A stretch of 64,000 nucleotides of DNA from Trichuris trichiura (taxonomy: Eukaryota; Nematoda; Enoplea; Trichinellida; Trichuridae): contig JBAJFE010000005.1 of assembly GCA_037903355.1 (NCBI GenBank), positions 496,001-560,000 on the forward strand. The letters are read 5' to 3'. The notes below the pieces were generated by a model. That model was not told the DNA's origin. It saw only the letters and a program-made list of their open reading frames with translations, and did not search any database. The translations under genes were made by a program, and so were the position numbers. This document shows, piece after piece, positions 40,101 to 55,700 of this stretch (within the stretch, counting starts at the first letter, position 1; each line of letters opens with the position of its first letter).

Positions 40101-42586
40101 AAAATTTTCTAATGTCATACGGCCGTACGTACTACGGATGGTCGATTGCTTCGCTTCGCCTCGTTGAATAAATTGACAGTATACGTCTTTACGACTGGAC
40201 GTCGGCAAAGGCAATGATATGCAAATTTCTTGAACCTTTTTCACCCTCCAAGTTGACTTTATCGCCTTAGCGTCGCCTACTTAAGCGGAACAGCTCATCA
40301 AGCAGTCGTCTGACTGCTCACTTAACGTGCGTAAACCTTAGGCGCTTAAGCGACTTGAAGGGAAAACGCGGTTACGGACAGCTGGCAAAAAAAAAGTGAA
40401 AAGCAAAGTTGCTTACTTGCCAGCGACAGGTGAGCACCAAAGCTCTGCACCAATGGCTGCGACGACGTGCCATCGGTGCCAACAATTGGCGCCCCCTCGG
40501 CAATACACTCGTAGCTACCTTCGTCTTCCGGTTGAACATCGTCAATTACGAGCGAATTGTTTTCCAGTTGACGGATTCTGGAAACAAGCAAAAAAAATTT
40601 ACATAATTTAAAATAATAATCTTGACGCTTTGTGACGCCACAATGTCGACACAGCCCGAATGGGTCGTATGGATTGCAGGGCGCGCGATTACTTTTGTGG
40701 ACGACGACTAGGCATCTCTTTGCCCCCCGCGTAGGTCGACCGTCCACTTTTCAACAAAAGATAACAAGTGACCAAAACAGGTTGTTACCTCGATTCGGGG
40801 TCGACGCCCAATTTGAGATGGGCATCGGCGCCTACTTTGCGCCAATAAACAACGCGCGCTCGCTTGTAGACGCAATCGAATTGAGCGGCAGTTCCGGCGC
40901 GAACGATGACCGCCTTTGGCACTTCAACTATGTCCGGACCGTTGCCTGAAAAATGCCGAACATTCCTTTGCAATTTCCCAACCGCAAAACCGGCGCGGGA
41001 CAAAGAAAAAAGGGAAGGTCAAAAATGGGCCCATCAATCAGAAATAGCATCGGCCGCGGGGGCACTTACCGGAAGAAGGCAAAGAAAGCACAAAGTTGGC
41101 CGCGCTTCTGATGAGACCGGCCGAATTTTCCGCCTCGCAACTATAGACACCGTTGTCTCGTACGGTGATGGCATGGACGGTTAGACGTCGCCCGCGCCAA
41201 GTAACGCGATCGGTCCTTCGCAAACGATGACCATTGTGGAACCAACGATAGACCGGTTCGTCGTAACCTTCGGCATCGCAACGCAGCTGCAGCTCCCCGC
41301 GGATCTCCGGTAGAGAAAGGGCAGTGACCACAGCATTTTCGTTGATCCCTATACAAAACAAGGTTAAACGCATCAATTGTTAACCAAGCGATCCGTAAAA
41401 GCTGACAGGTGATCGCGCGCGGCTGCCATTCGCTAGAAAAAAAAAGGTCAGTGACCCTCGAAAGCTTATCGACGAATCCATGCGTATACATATATAGGGA
41501 TGCGTATATGTACGTATATATATATATAGGGCATGCATGGGTTGTTGCATTGGAGATTATGGCATGTTTCCGCTATCTCGTCCACCCAATTTCCATATCT
41601 ATCGGTCACTGAAAACCTGACGTTGATCGGTGCCACAGAAACGACGTCTGTCTGTGTACGCGTTGGCAATCTATCACGGCAACAGGAATCAAAGGGACCG
41701 ACTTGATCAAACGAATCGTCCGTCCCTTGTGTCAACTGGAGACTGGCTTAAAGGCGGCCGCGCGGCCATCTGTCTCCCAGCTTTGCCGTCATCGTTTCTC
41801 GTTCCCCGGCTGCCAGCTTCAACGCGTTCTCTGATCTTTGCAATGGCCGCGCACTGGTTAACGTCGAAACGAAAGAGGAGGAACGAAAAGCCATTCATTC
41901 TGACGGAGAATGTTAGCCAGCCGCCGCTTGGGTACAAAGCAAAGAAAATCTTCGCCGGCAAACACCGACTGGCGTTAATTTCGACCGTATCTTTTTCACT
42001 GCCCCAAAACGATCGTAAACAGAAGTAAAACTGCCATTGAAAACGACCCGTTCGTGCCACCCGCAATCGCATACACAATCCATCAAAGCCCAACGTCCAT
42101 TCCCCCCTTAGCGAATGCACAGCTTTTGCTCTCTGCTTGCTTGAAACAAGCCAAGCCTATAGGCAAACAAAACGAAAATGAAGCCGCCCCAACATGTATA
42201 CACACACAGTGTCGGTTTGGCGTTAAAGCAACTGGTGTCGTCTGGACAAATACGGTGAAGCAAAAGGCGGCAGCGGTATAACGTTAGAGAAAAAGAAAAA
42301 GAAGAAGACCGTCGCGCGTCGTCAACTTACATAGTATAGCCAAGGAAGCGGGTTGACTTTGTTTGGCCAATCCGGTCGTCGAAATAGTCGCTATGCAATA
42401 GAACTCGCCGCTGTCCAACGATCGGTTTACCCGTGTGATCACCAGGTTCGAACCGTTCTGGTATCGTCTGGTCGTGTTGACCACTATGGCATCGCTGAGC
42501 ACCCAGTGAAATTGAACGTTGCAACCGGAACTGACGTTGCACTCAAGAAAGGCGCGACTCCCTTCGCGTACGGTGATCCCCTTTGG
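34120..42586 (-). CDS. PTK7: PTK7/off-track-like receptor tyrosine pseudokinase with seven Ig domains
   Basis: PTK7 is a Wnt/planar-cell-polarity co-receptor with an inactive kinase. In-phase exons are 42586-42331, 41348-41070, 40945-40789, 40577-40417, 38940-38653, 38601-38465, 38395-38116, 38057-37872, 37819-37684, 35670-35534, 35476-34773 and 34716-34120. They encode seven Ig-type domains (Cys and DxGxYxC patterns such as DNGVYSCEA, DEGSYECIA, DKGEYDCVA, DAGEYTCIV, DSGLYMCVA, AGKYNCMA), then a TM helix (GIACGAAAGYILLAVFLVSY), a Ser-rich juxtamembrane stretch and a kinase fold. The kinase keeps VVVKSLLS and HKDFAARNVL (HKD, as in human PTK7), but the DFG position reads HLN (KVTHLNLNN), so catalysis is not expected. 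It ends at stop 34120-34122. The signal-peptide exon upstream of 42586 was not resolved, and a 35-bp duplication blurs the first acceptor. Confidence 0.93.
35700..37675. repeat. Four diverged direct repeats in a PTK7 intron
   Basis: The 2-kb intron between the two halves of the last Ig domain is built of diverged repeats of about 460-600 bp. Each has a block like AAGCTACAGTACTAC followed by GAACGC, at about 35706, 36163, 36769 and 37243. Between these blocks recur ATTCAAATATAAAGC-type, GAATATTTGAATTTGAAA-type and GCTGCAAAGTACCTGCGC-type segments in the same order. No reading frame is conserved, so this is likely non-coding tandem amplification. Confidence 0.8.
38941..40416 (-). other. 1.5-kb intron of the PTK7-like gene
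   Basis: Exons on both sides join in phase 1. The open frames inside (for example 39495-39893, plus) are not recognisable proteins. No transposon ends or RNA genes were identified. Confidence 0.6.
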
Positions 42587-42629
42587 CTGCACGTCCCTTC
42601 GCGTACGGTGATCCCCTTTGGCTGCACGT
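42560..42629. repeat. 35-bp exact tandem duplication covering a splice acceptor
   Basis: Positions 42560-42594 and 42595-42629 are identical. On the minus strand each copy carries ACGTGCAG followed by CCAAAGGGGATCACC, so two possible acceptors exist 35 nt apart (exon starts 42621 or 42586). The downstream one gives PKGITVREGSRAFLEC in a phase-0 entry. The upstream one gives a longer, also open, reading in another phase. Confidence 0.92.
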
Positions 42630-43019
42630 TGAAATAGAAAGCCTCGTCGACGTGACATGGGCCCGACGATGCCGTCGCCACCACCATTGAACTGCCCGCT
42701 GAACGAACGGCAAAAAAGAAAGACAAAATTCCGTTAGAAAAGATTGGGGAAAAAAAATTTAAAAACTCTTTTACAACGCACCAAGTATGCGCGACAGTAG
42801 AATGCAGGCTACCAGCCTGCCAAGTTCAACGATGGCTCGCAGAGTCACTTGAGCGCCCATCCCGGCCACTCCGATAACGGCCACTTCGCGCCTACAGTAA
42901 TCTTACCGTGACCATCGTGCGAGCGTCAGGAACGACAAATGGTCCAATGTTTTACGGCTAAAGGATTTCGAACAAACGGCCAAAATCGTCGCCGGCAAGT
43001 TTAATGGCGCGCAAAAGCG

Positions 43020-44318
43020 TCAAATAAGCTGACGTAACTCATCGTCGAATTGTTTTTGAATACGAGTAATGCTCATTTCCCATTTTTCCAAACCCTTAAG
43101 CACGTAGGACCACTGGGCATTGTCGAACGAGCGAGGTTTGACGCCTCGAATGAACACCTTCTGCTCGACGTCGTCAATCTCGGCCTTACGAAGAAAAAAA
43201 AGAAGATGGCAAGCCGTTAGCGTTCGAGCAAAAATATGGTCATCGCTCACCTGAACCATTCTGGTTTGAACGGCCTGAATGACAAACTGTTCCAGCTCGT
43301 TGCTATCGTCGATGCTTAGCCGGCGACCAAGCTCCTCCATTGAAATGGAACCAATCGAGCTGCCGAGAGACATGAATGTCAAAATACGCATTTTGCTAGT
43401 GTAAACGTTGTCCGCAAGGCCCATTTTGTTCTCCATGAAGTCCTTGTTGCGCTCGCGAAAAGCCGCGTAGTCGCCTATCATACCGGAGTCAAAAATTTTC
43501 AACAATTCGTAAATCGGTTCGCCCTCCAAACGTTGTACCGGCACCAGACGAAACAGGTGGCTGTACATGAACGTCTCCGGATCATTTATAGCGGTGCGAA
43601 CGCATTCTCGAGCATCCTCAAGAGCAGCTGCCGCATCCGAGTCTGTCGTGTACGTACTTAGAAGTTCGAACATCACTTTAGCGGAGGAACTAGCATGAGG
43701 ACCTAACAAACGTTTGCTTAAAATGCATGCCACGAAACAAAGACATATACGGAAATTAGTACCGTTTAAAAGCGCTGGATGTAGCAACCGTAAGAACTGA
43801 CGTATTTCGATGACGTTGCAATTCCATTTTCGTAGATAGCTGAGCGCTTCTTCAAGGGTGATCATCTGAGCGGGATATTGACTTCGTTCGCAGTTGCTGG
43901 CCAACTTCAAAATGCCGCATAAAAGCCGATACTGATGACGATACTCAACGGGATGCAGTTGGTCACCCATTGCGTAGAATAAGTTGCCTAGCGGACGATA
44001 CATGACGGCTTCTTTACCGTGGAATGGTTCTTCCAAAACCTTGGCGCACAAGCACTCTATAAGCTCCGTCGCTTCTTCAGCCGACTGTACGGACGGAATC
44101 AGAGAGGCCAAAGAGTTCAGTACGGATTCGAGGTCCGTATCGGGTATACCGGCTCCAATCAAAAGGTGCAAGCATTCAATAGCTCGTAGCAACGCTTCGG
44201 TAACGTTTTCCGTAATCATAACATCCTTAAGCAGTTCGCTACGGGTTGCCGTCCTTAGGTAAGCAACCAATTGATGGACGTGATCGGAAGGAGAACAAAA
44301 GTCGAAAACGCGCATCAT
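43020..44318 (-). CDS. EIF3M: Eukaryotic translation initiation factor 3 subunit M
   Basis: PCI-domain subunit of the eIF3 complex, which holds the 40S ribosome during initiation. A nearly continuous frame contains two short introns without stops (43703-43762, 60 nt; 43185-43250, 66 nt). Removing them gives 390 residues and restores alignment with animal eIF3m (human 374). Recognisable blocks are LESVLNSLASL, LRKWNCNVIEIRQFLRLLH, AKVMFELLSTYT, DPETFMYSHLFRL, RILTFMSLG and the PCI winged helix through FVIQAVQTRMVQAEIDDVEQKVFI, ending RSFDNAQWSYVLKGLEKW. I start at the first of two adjacent ATGs (44318), right after a GCAG acceptor-like site, since residues further upstream (to 44378) do not fit the family. 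Downstream on the same strand is the PTK7-like gene, about 300 bp away. Confidence 0.95.
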   Translation of the reverse strand: MMRVFDFCSPSDHVHQLVAYLRTATRSELLKDVMITENVTEALLRAIECLHLLIGAGIPDTDLESVLNSLASLIPSVQSAEEATELIECLCAKVLEEPFHGKEAVMYRPLGNLFYAMGDQLHPVEYRHQYRLLCGILKLASNCERSQYPAQMITLEEALSYLRKWNCNVIEIRQFLRLLHPALLNGTNFRICLCFVACILSKRLLGPHASSSAKVMFELLSTYTTDSDAAAALEDARECVRTAINDPETFMYSHLFRLVPVQRLEGEPIYELLKIFDSGMIGDYAAFRERNKDFMENKMGLADNVYTSKMRILTFMSLGSSIGSISMEELGRRLSIDDSNELEQFVIQAVQTRMVQVSDDHIFARTLTACHLLFFLRKAEIDDVEQKVFIRGVKPRSFDNAQWSYVLKGLEKWEMSITRIQKQFDDELRQLI

Positions 44319-45336
44319 TTTTGACAATAGCCTGCAACGAAAAAAATACAATGCTTTAAGCAAACGTCCACCCGCCAATGGTTAACATAAAAAATGGGCG
44401 GATCAAGCAAGCTATCGAAATCTTTCTTCGCAAAACGATAATACCGTATAGCCGCTAAATGAAACTCAGGTAAGCTGAAAGGCTACCGATTGGCACCGCT
44501 GCCCTTGAAATGCTTTGGGTTTTTCCGATTAAGGTATTGAATTTATAAGTTCAAAGGAAGCTTTACTTATTGCATATTTATTACGATAACAAAGACGAGT
44601 TGAGAAAAAATAAAAAAAAGGACTAAAAGTAGTGACATTGCTACGATTGGATGCCCACTGAACTGACGCTACGAAGCAACTACCCGACCGCGCCTGTACA
44701 ATGAAGTAGTCGCTGCGGGTGAATGATGTTTTGCTTTCTTGGTGAGGCGCTATTGCGTTTTGAAATTTCCCGCGACTGGCTAAGGAAAGTAATTTAGTAC
44801 TGTTTTTTTGCTTTTAAATGGAAACCTCTTTTACTTGCAGAGATGGGAAAGTAACGCCAAACGCGCTTTGTTTTTTCCCCGCGAAAAAAAAGTAACGCTA
44901 TCTTATTCTAAAGCTGCACACGCGCGTAATTTTAGTATTTTTACAATTTATTACGTTCGGCAAAACGCAAGCTGCCCAACGCTTTTCGTTTTCTTTCTTT
45001 TTTTGTTCTACGAACTTGACTACTATTCTAAGGTATACTGTATGCAAGCGTGTTAACTAGATTAATCGCAACTTTTTAAACGGAAAGTAAGCGGAATTGA
45101 TTGTTAAGTAGCAGCAAAACGATTTGACTATTTGAAAAAGTTTATTCCCCTTTTGCCTTTCTTTGTCGGCCTTTTCGTTCGGCTGTTTGGAACTTTTGAT
45201 TGTTTCTTGCGTGTTTCTTCGATCCGCCGGTCAAAGATGGCGGGAAAAATTTTCAAACGTTCGTTTTTAGGCTCGTCTTTACAATTTGCACTCCCGCGCT
45301 TCCATTTTACAGTGGTAGGCCCGTTTGCTGAAGAAA
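44319..45336. promoter_or_regulatory. Divergent region between EIF3M and the ANKRD11/12-like gene
   Basis: Head-to-head arrangement over 1.0 kb. Several overlapping short open frames (for example from 45132 on the plus strand) run into the first ankyrin-gene exon in a different frame and are not supported as protein. A CAG acceptor-like site at 45310-45312 suggests a 5'UTR intron. Confidence 0.35.
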
Positions 45337-50295
<4,959 letters not shown>

Positions 50296-51857
50296 CTCAT
50301 TGTTGCTTGTTATGCATTGTTGTTGTTGTTACTGTTGTTATAGTAGACGTTGCGCGGTCAAGGCCCAAGTTGAGCTCGCGCGTGCGAACTGACAGATGTC
50401 GAGCGTAACAGTTGAAATTTTTTCGCTTGCTTCTGGAAGACCTTTAAAAAATGACTATGTAATCGATAATCTTTGTGGTCTCAGTTGTCTCCTTAAATGA
50501 TCAAATTTTGAGCAAGCGGTTTTTCTTAAAACAGCTGAAAAAGTGCCTGAAATGGTTAACCATCGTTCATGCTCGTTTTAGGCCTTTTCAATCCCATCTG
50601 CACGCCCACAAATTGCAATTTGATCTGCAAGTTGGCGAATAGTGCATTTTTGATAAACAAGCTCGGGAAGGCACATGACAGATATGTTGAAATTTTGAAA
50701 ATGAGTAGAACCTGATTATCTGTAGTACGGTAGGTTATGGTATACATGCTTCACACGCTCACCAAATTAACTCTTCGGAAGCGCTAAGTGCCGCTTTTGA
50801 ACCTTGGTTGCTGCAAGATGTTTAAATTTTGAAAGTTATTATCCAATGTGGAAAGCAAAGTTTTTACACGTTACAGTAATCATGGCTGCTGTTTCCGACA
50901 ATGCACTCGCGCTGTTCGCTTACGGCTTTTAGTTCAGAATTTTCCGCAGTGCTAAGCGAGGAAAGTCGCGGCAGTAATTAACGCTTGCCGGCAGTTGGAA
51001 ATGGAAGTTATTTTGTGCTCAAACAGTTTGTCGGCTAAATAGACTTGTTAAATTTTGCCCAGCCGCAAAACACAGCTTCATTTTTCGTTTTTCTGTCTTA
51101 GTTTTCATAGCATTGCAAGCGACCTACAGTAAGCAATCAAATGCAGGTTCCTTTCTGAAAGAACGCTCGCCGCTCAGTTCTTCGACCAGCATGCCCGATT
51201 CTAAATCAAAATATAATTTTTATATGCATCCTAGCAACCAAACGGCAAAACAATGAAAGCTACGACTAGCTTTTATTGCCCGAAGTCTTTCTCTGCCTTT
51301 ACCAAAGTCTAAACCGAAATGTAAGCCATTTATTTAACCTTACGCTTAAATAAAGAGAGAAAAAACCGCTTAGCTTAATGTTCGTCAAGTTGCGCGCAAA
51401 ATGGGCCTCGTGGTTAAATGTTAAAAGATCGGCATGCCATAGCTAGGTGAACCGATTAGTGTGGAACTTAAAAGGCATTAATTTAATGACTGCGTTAATT
51501 TAAACGAGGTACGCTAAGGGGGAACAGGATTCCGCATTTTTTCTATAAAGGAACCTGCATTTTGTGCTTACGGTAGTTTTGAGCTCTGGAAAACAAGACT
51601 CTAACGTCTTTGCATCAATGTTAACGTCTGCGTGCCCCTGTGCATTCAATGGTGTAGCTTTACGCATATTTTCCTTTTTTTACAGAGAGCGCAGAAGGTT
51701 CATTCCATCGAACCTGCAAACATGTATACTGTAGTATTGAAATGTCATTTTTCGTGCTACTTGTAGTCTTATTTTGCGCCCTCGTTATTGGTTTTAGCGT
51801 ACGTTTCTTGGTTATGGTTTAAGGCTAATATTTTTTAGAGTTTATTAATTAACGGAA
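50296..51857. other. Intergenic, nothing recognised
   Basis: 1.56 kb between the ankyrin-gene stop and the RPL32 start. Only short frames, no RNA gene or array seen. A TTTTTTAG and a short AT-rich leader directly precede the RPL32 ATG. Confidence 0.4.
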
Positions 51858-52523
51858 ATGCCTCTCGTCACTCCTGCTCGCAAGTACAGGATTGTGAAAA
51901 AACACCCCAAGAAGTTCACAAGGCATCAATGTGACCGCTACCACAGAATTAAGGTACTTATTCTCGCTGTTGATATGCTTTTTGCTATTGTTGGTTCGTG
52001 TTCTGAGCAATTTGTTGGCAGATTATCCGCCGATATAAAAAGTGTCTCGATAAATTTAGACCTAAAAACTGAGCCTTAAATCCTAAATCTTACTGCCATG
52101 AATGCGGTGTGTAGAGGCCCATTATCGATTTATGAATTCGTTGCTTCAGCCAAACTGGAGAAAACCAAAAGGTATCGATAATCGAGTTCGCCGAAGATTC
52201 AAAGGGCAGCGTCGTATGCCCAAGATTGGTTACGGAAGCGCTCGCGCAACACGTCACGTGCTGCCAAATGGTTTTCGAAAGTTCCTAATTTACAATGTCC
52301 GCGTAAGTAATTTCGCGAAACATTTGGTCGCACGCTAAATTTTCCCGCGCTATTGATTTTACAGGATTTGGATATGCTATTAATGCAGAACCGTTTTTTC
52401 TGCGGCGAAATTGCGCACACAGTTTCGTCGCGTAATCGAAAGTTGATCGTCGAACGAGCCAACCAGCTCAGCATAAGACTGACCAATGGATTCGCTCGCT
52501 TGCGTACGGAAGAAAAAGAGTAA
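51858..52523 (+). CDS. RPL32: 60S ribosomal protein L32 (eL32)
   Basis: Structural protein of the large ribosomal subunit. Three exons join in phase 0 (51858-51953, 52150-52302, 52365-52523), giving 135 residues, exactly the usual eukaryotic length. The sequence is unmistakable: [66 protein letters not shown] and the C-terminal [17 protein letters not shown]6 begins 196 bp downstream on the same strand. Confidence 0.99.
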
Positions 52524-52719
52524 CTTTCGCCGGCGAATAATCGTTTATTCCACGAGTTGAAGTTTCAATTAAACAATGAGAAAGATATACAGTTTTTCTT
52601 GTTCTTTCGTTGATTTTCAGCCGGCCGCTTCTTGCCCGCCTTTCGTAGATGCTTCATTTTCCCGCGTTGATTGTTGGTAGCTTTTACGTGCATTTTTTTC
52701 GCAGTCTCCTTTCGCGAAG

Positions 52720-55700
52720 ATGAGCTCAAAAACAGATCGCCGAATTCGCTCGGCAAAACGGAAAGTTCGACCTGGTACCTGCTTTTCATTGTTTGCTATA
52801 TGTTGCGGCAAATGATGTTTGACTTGTCTGTTCAGAGTTAAGAACGCGTTGCTGGAACGTGTTACGTCTGTGCGATCAGTTCAACTTGGAAACTCCATTT
52901 GAAGACAACGTAGAAAGAGTCGACGGCACTAAGCTAACAATTGACGACTTTGTAAGAAAGTACGAAATTCCGCGAGTACCCGTCGTTCTAACAAAACTCG
53001 TGACACAATGGCCGGCCAGTCAAAAATGGACTGTTCAGGTAACCTTTGTTTACGCTTTATTCTCGTCGTTCACTTTTAAAACCGTTGATGATTTTCATGT
53101 TCCCTCTTTACAGTATACCACATTTCATGAATTTTATTGCGCGTTTTTAGGGTTACTGTCGCTATGGCTGTGTTGTGTTGTCTTTCCACCTTTAAGTTTG
53201 TTGCATCGGAGCGAGTTTAACGTTGCCAAATATGTAAATCCATAATTTATGATAATGCATTCCAAGACTGGCGGCAAGATCGGCGAATGTGGTCGTAATT
53301 GCGCCGACCATCAAATAGCTTTGACCCTCGGCCTGCACCCACGGGACGTCACTTCTTTTTCCGAGACGGCCGTCGTAAAGAGCAGACACTATTCCAAGTA
53401 TTCCTATTACCAGCGACGCGTGCATTAGGCGGATCACCGTGTAATAAAAATCGAGACGGTGCCCATACCATCGACATCCAATGAGCATTGTCAGAAGTAG
53501 CGCAATTTCCATCAATGCCGTAGTGACGCTAAGGGATATAACACCGATTTTGTCCGCGGTTTCTAGCAGCTACAAAGGGGCACTGTAAAAATGCTTCGAA
53601 AAGCGTTTCGCAACTTACGCTCCAAGAATCGGTGCAATTCCGTTTGCTCTTCTTTTTGCTAAACAATGTTTTGTTCCACCTGTAAATACTCATAGTTGTT
53701 GTGCATGTCATCATCGCCCCAATCTCGTCGCGCACCGTGATATTCATGTGCGGAATTTTATATTCAACGTAACACCACGGCATTGAGACCAACGCCGAAC
53801 TTAGCGTTACTATTGCCGTCAATATAAGCGTGCAAAATATGGCAAACAGAAGTATATTTTTGAAGCATTGACACGACGGCAGTTCGGCGTTTGCTTCATT
53901 TTCCATTTGCTCGCAGTTGCAAGCACGCGCTGAATTGTTCTTTATGTTTATTATAGGTTTCTTTAAAGTGTTTGCAGTTTAAATGCGACGTCCAGTTTCT
54001 TTTAGCCTGTTGGTCGAATCATTTTTAAATTACATATAGAAGCTTGTAAAAAGATTGGTCGCGTCAGATTTTGCGCAATCATTCCATTGAAAATAATAGG
54101 TCATCTCAGGCTCATTTGCATATGTAGATCAGTCGAGTTGTCACGAGTTGTTTGTTATCACGTCAGCGCGCCCGCTTGAGAAGGAGGCGTCTGGTTGTCT
54201 GCTTTCGCGTTATCTGTACAGAAATTTGCATATGCTCAAATTCCATCCCTTCTTTCTACTTTATCGCTTTTTTGAAATTTTTTTCTTTCGCGTTATCTGT
54301 ACAGAAATTTGCATATAGCCAAATTCCGCCTCTTCTTTCTGCTTTATCGCTTTTTAAAAGTTTTTTTCTTTCGCATTATCTGTACAGAAATTTGCATATG
54401 GCCAAATTTCCACCCCTTTCCACTTTATCGCTTTTTAGAAATTTTTTTATTTCGCGTTATCTGCACAGAAATTTGCATATGGGCAAATTCCGCCCCGTCT
54501 TTCTACTTTATCGCTTTTTTGCAATTTTTTTCTTTCGTGCTATCTGTACAGAAATTTGCATATGGCCAAATTCCACCCCTTCTTTCTACTACATCGCTTT
54601 TTTAAAAAATTTTTCTTTCGCGTTATCTGTACAGAAATTTGCATATGGCCAAATTCCACCCCTTCTTTCTACTTCATCGCTTTTTTAAAATTTTTTTCTT
54701 TGGCGTTATCTGTACAGAAATTTGCATATGGCCTAATTTCATCCCTTCTTTCTGCTTTATCGCCTTTTTTAAATTTTTTTATTTCGCGTTATCTGCACAG
54801 AAATTAGCGTATGGCCTAATTCCATCCCTTCTTTCTACTTTATCGCTTTTTTTGAATTTTTTTTCTTTCGCGTTATCTGTGCAGAAATTTGCATATGGCC
54901 AAATTCCGCGTCTTCTTTCTACTTTATCGCTTTCAAAAAAAATTTTTTTCTTTCGCGTTTTCTGCACAGAAATTTGCATATGGCCAAATTCCGCCCCTTC
55001 TTTCTGCTTTATCGCTTTTTAAAAGTTTTTTCTTTCGCGTTATCTGTACAGAAATTTGCATGTGGCCAAATTCCACCGCTTCTTTCTACTTTATCGCTTT
55101 TTAAAAATTTTTCTTTCGCATTATCTGTACAGAAATATTGCATATGGCCAAATTTCCGCCCCTCCTTTCTACTTTATCGCTTTTTAAAAATTTTTTTATT
55201 TCGCGTTATGTTTACAGAAATTCGCATATGGCCAAATTCCGCCCCTTTCTACTTTGTCGCTTTTTTGAAATTTTTTTCGCATTATCTGTACAGAAAGTAG
55301 CATATTGTCAAATTCCACCCCTTCTTCCTACTTTATCGTTTTTTTAAAAAAATTTTTTTAGCGCTTGCTTCGCAAGTTTGGCGACGTACCGTTTAAGTGC
55401 GGCGAAGACGACGACGGCTATTCGGTGAAGTTGAAATTGAAATACTTTATTGACTATATCGATTGTCAAAAAGACGACAGTCCTTTGTACGTTTTCGACA
55501 GCAGCTTCGGCCGGGTAATGATGTGCGGTTTGTTGATTTTTCTTTTTTTCGCTTTCATCCGTTTCATTTTCAATAAAGCGATCAAGGGCGAAAAAGTTGC
55601 TTAACGATTACGAAGTGCCCGTCTTATTCAGGGACGACTTGTTTCGCTACGCGAGCAGTCGTCGTAGGCCGCCGTATAAATGGTTCGTTTTCGGGCCTGT

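Noticed and set aside
54152..55347. Long overlapping frames, up to 178 codons, repeating phrases like [14 protein letters not shown]
   Set aside because: Translation of the 85-bp minisatellite in the JMJD6 intron; open in several frames at once and without any domain.
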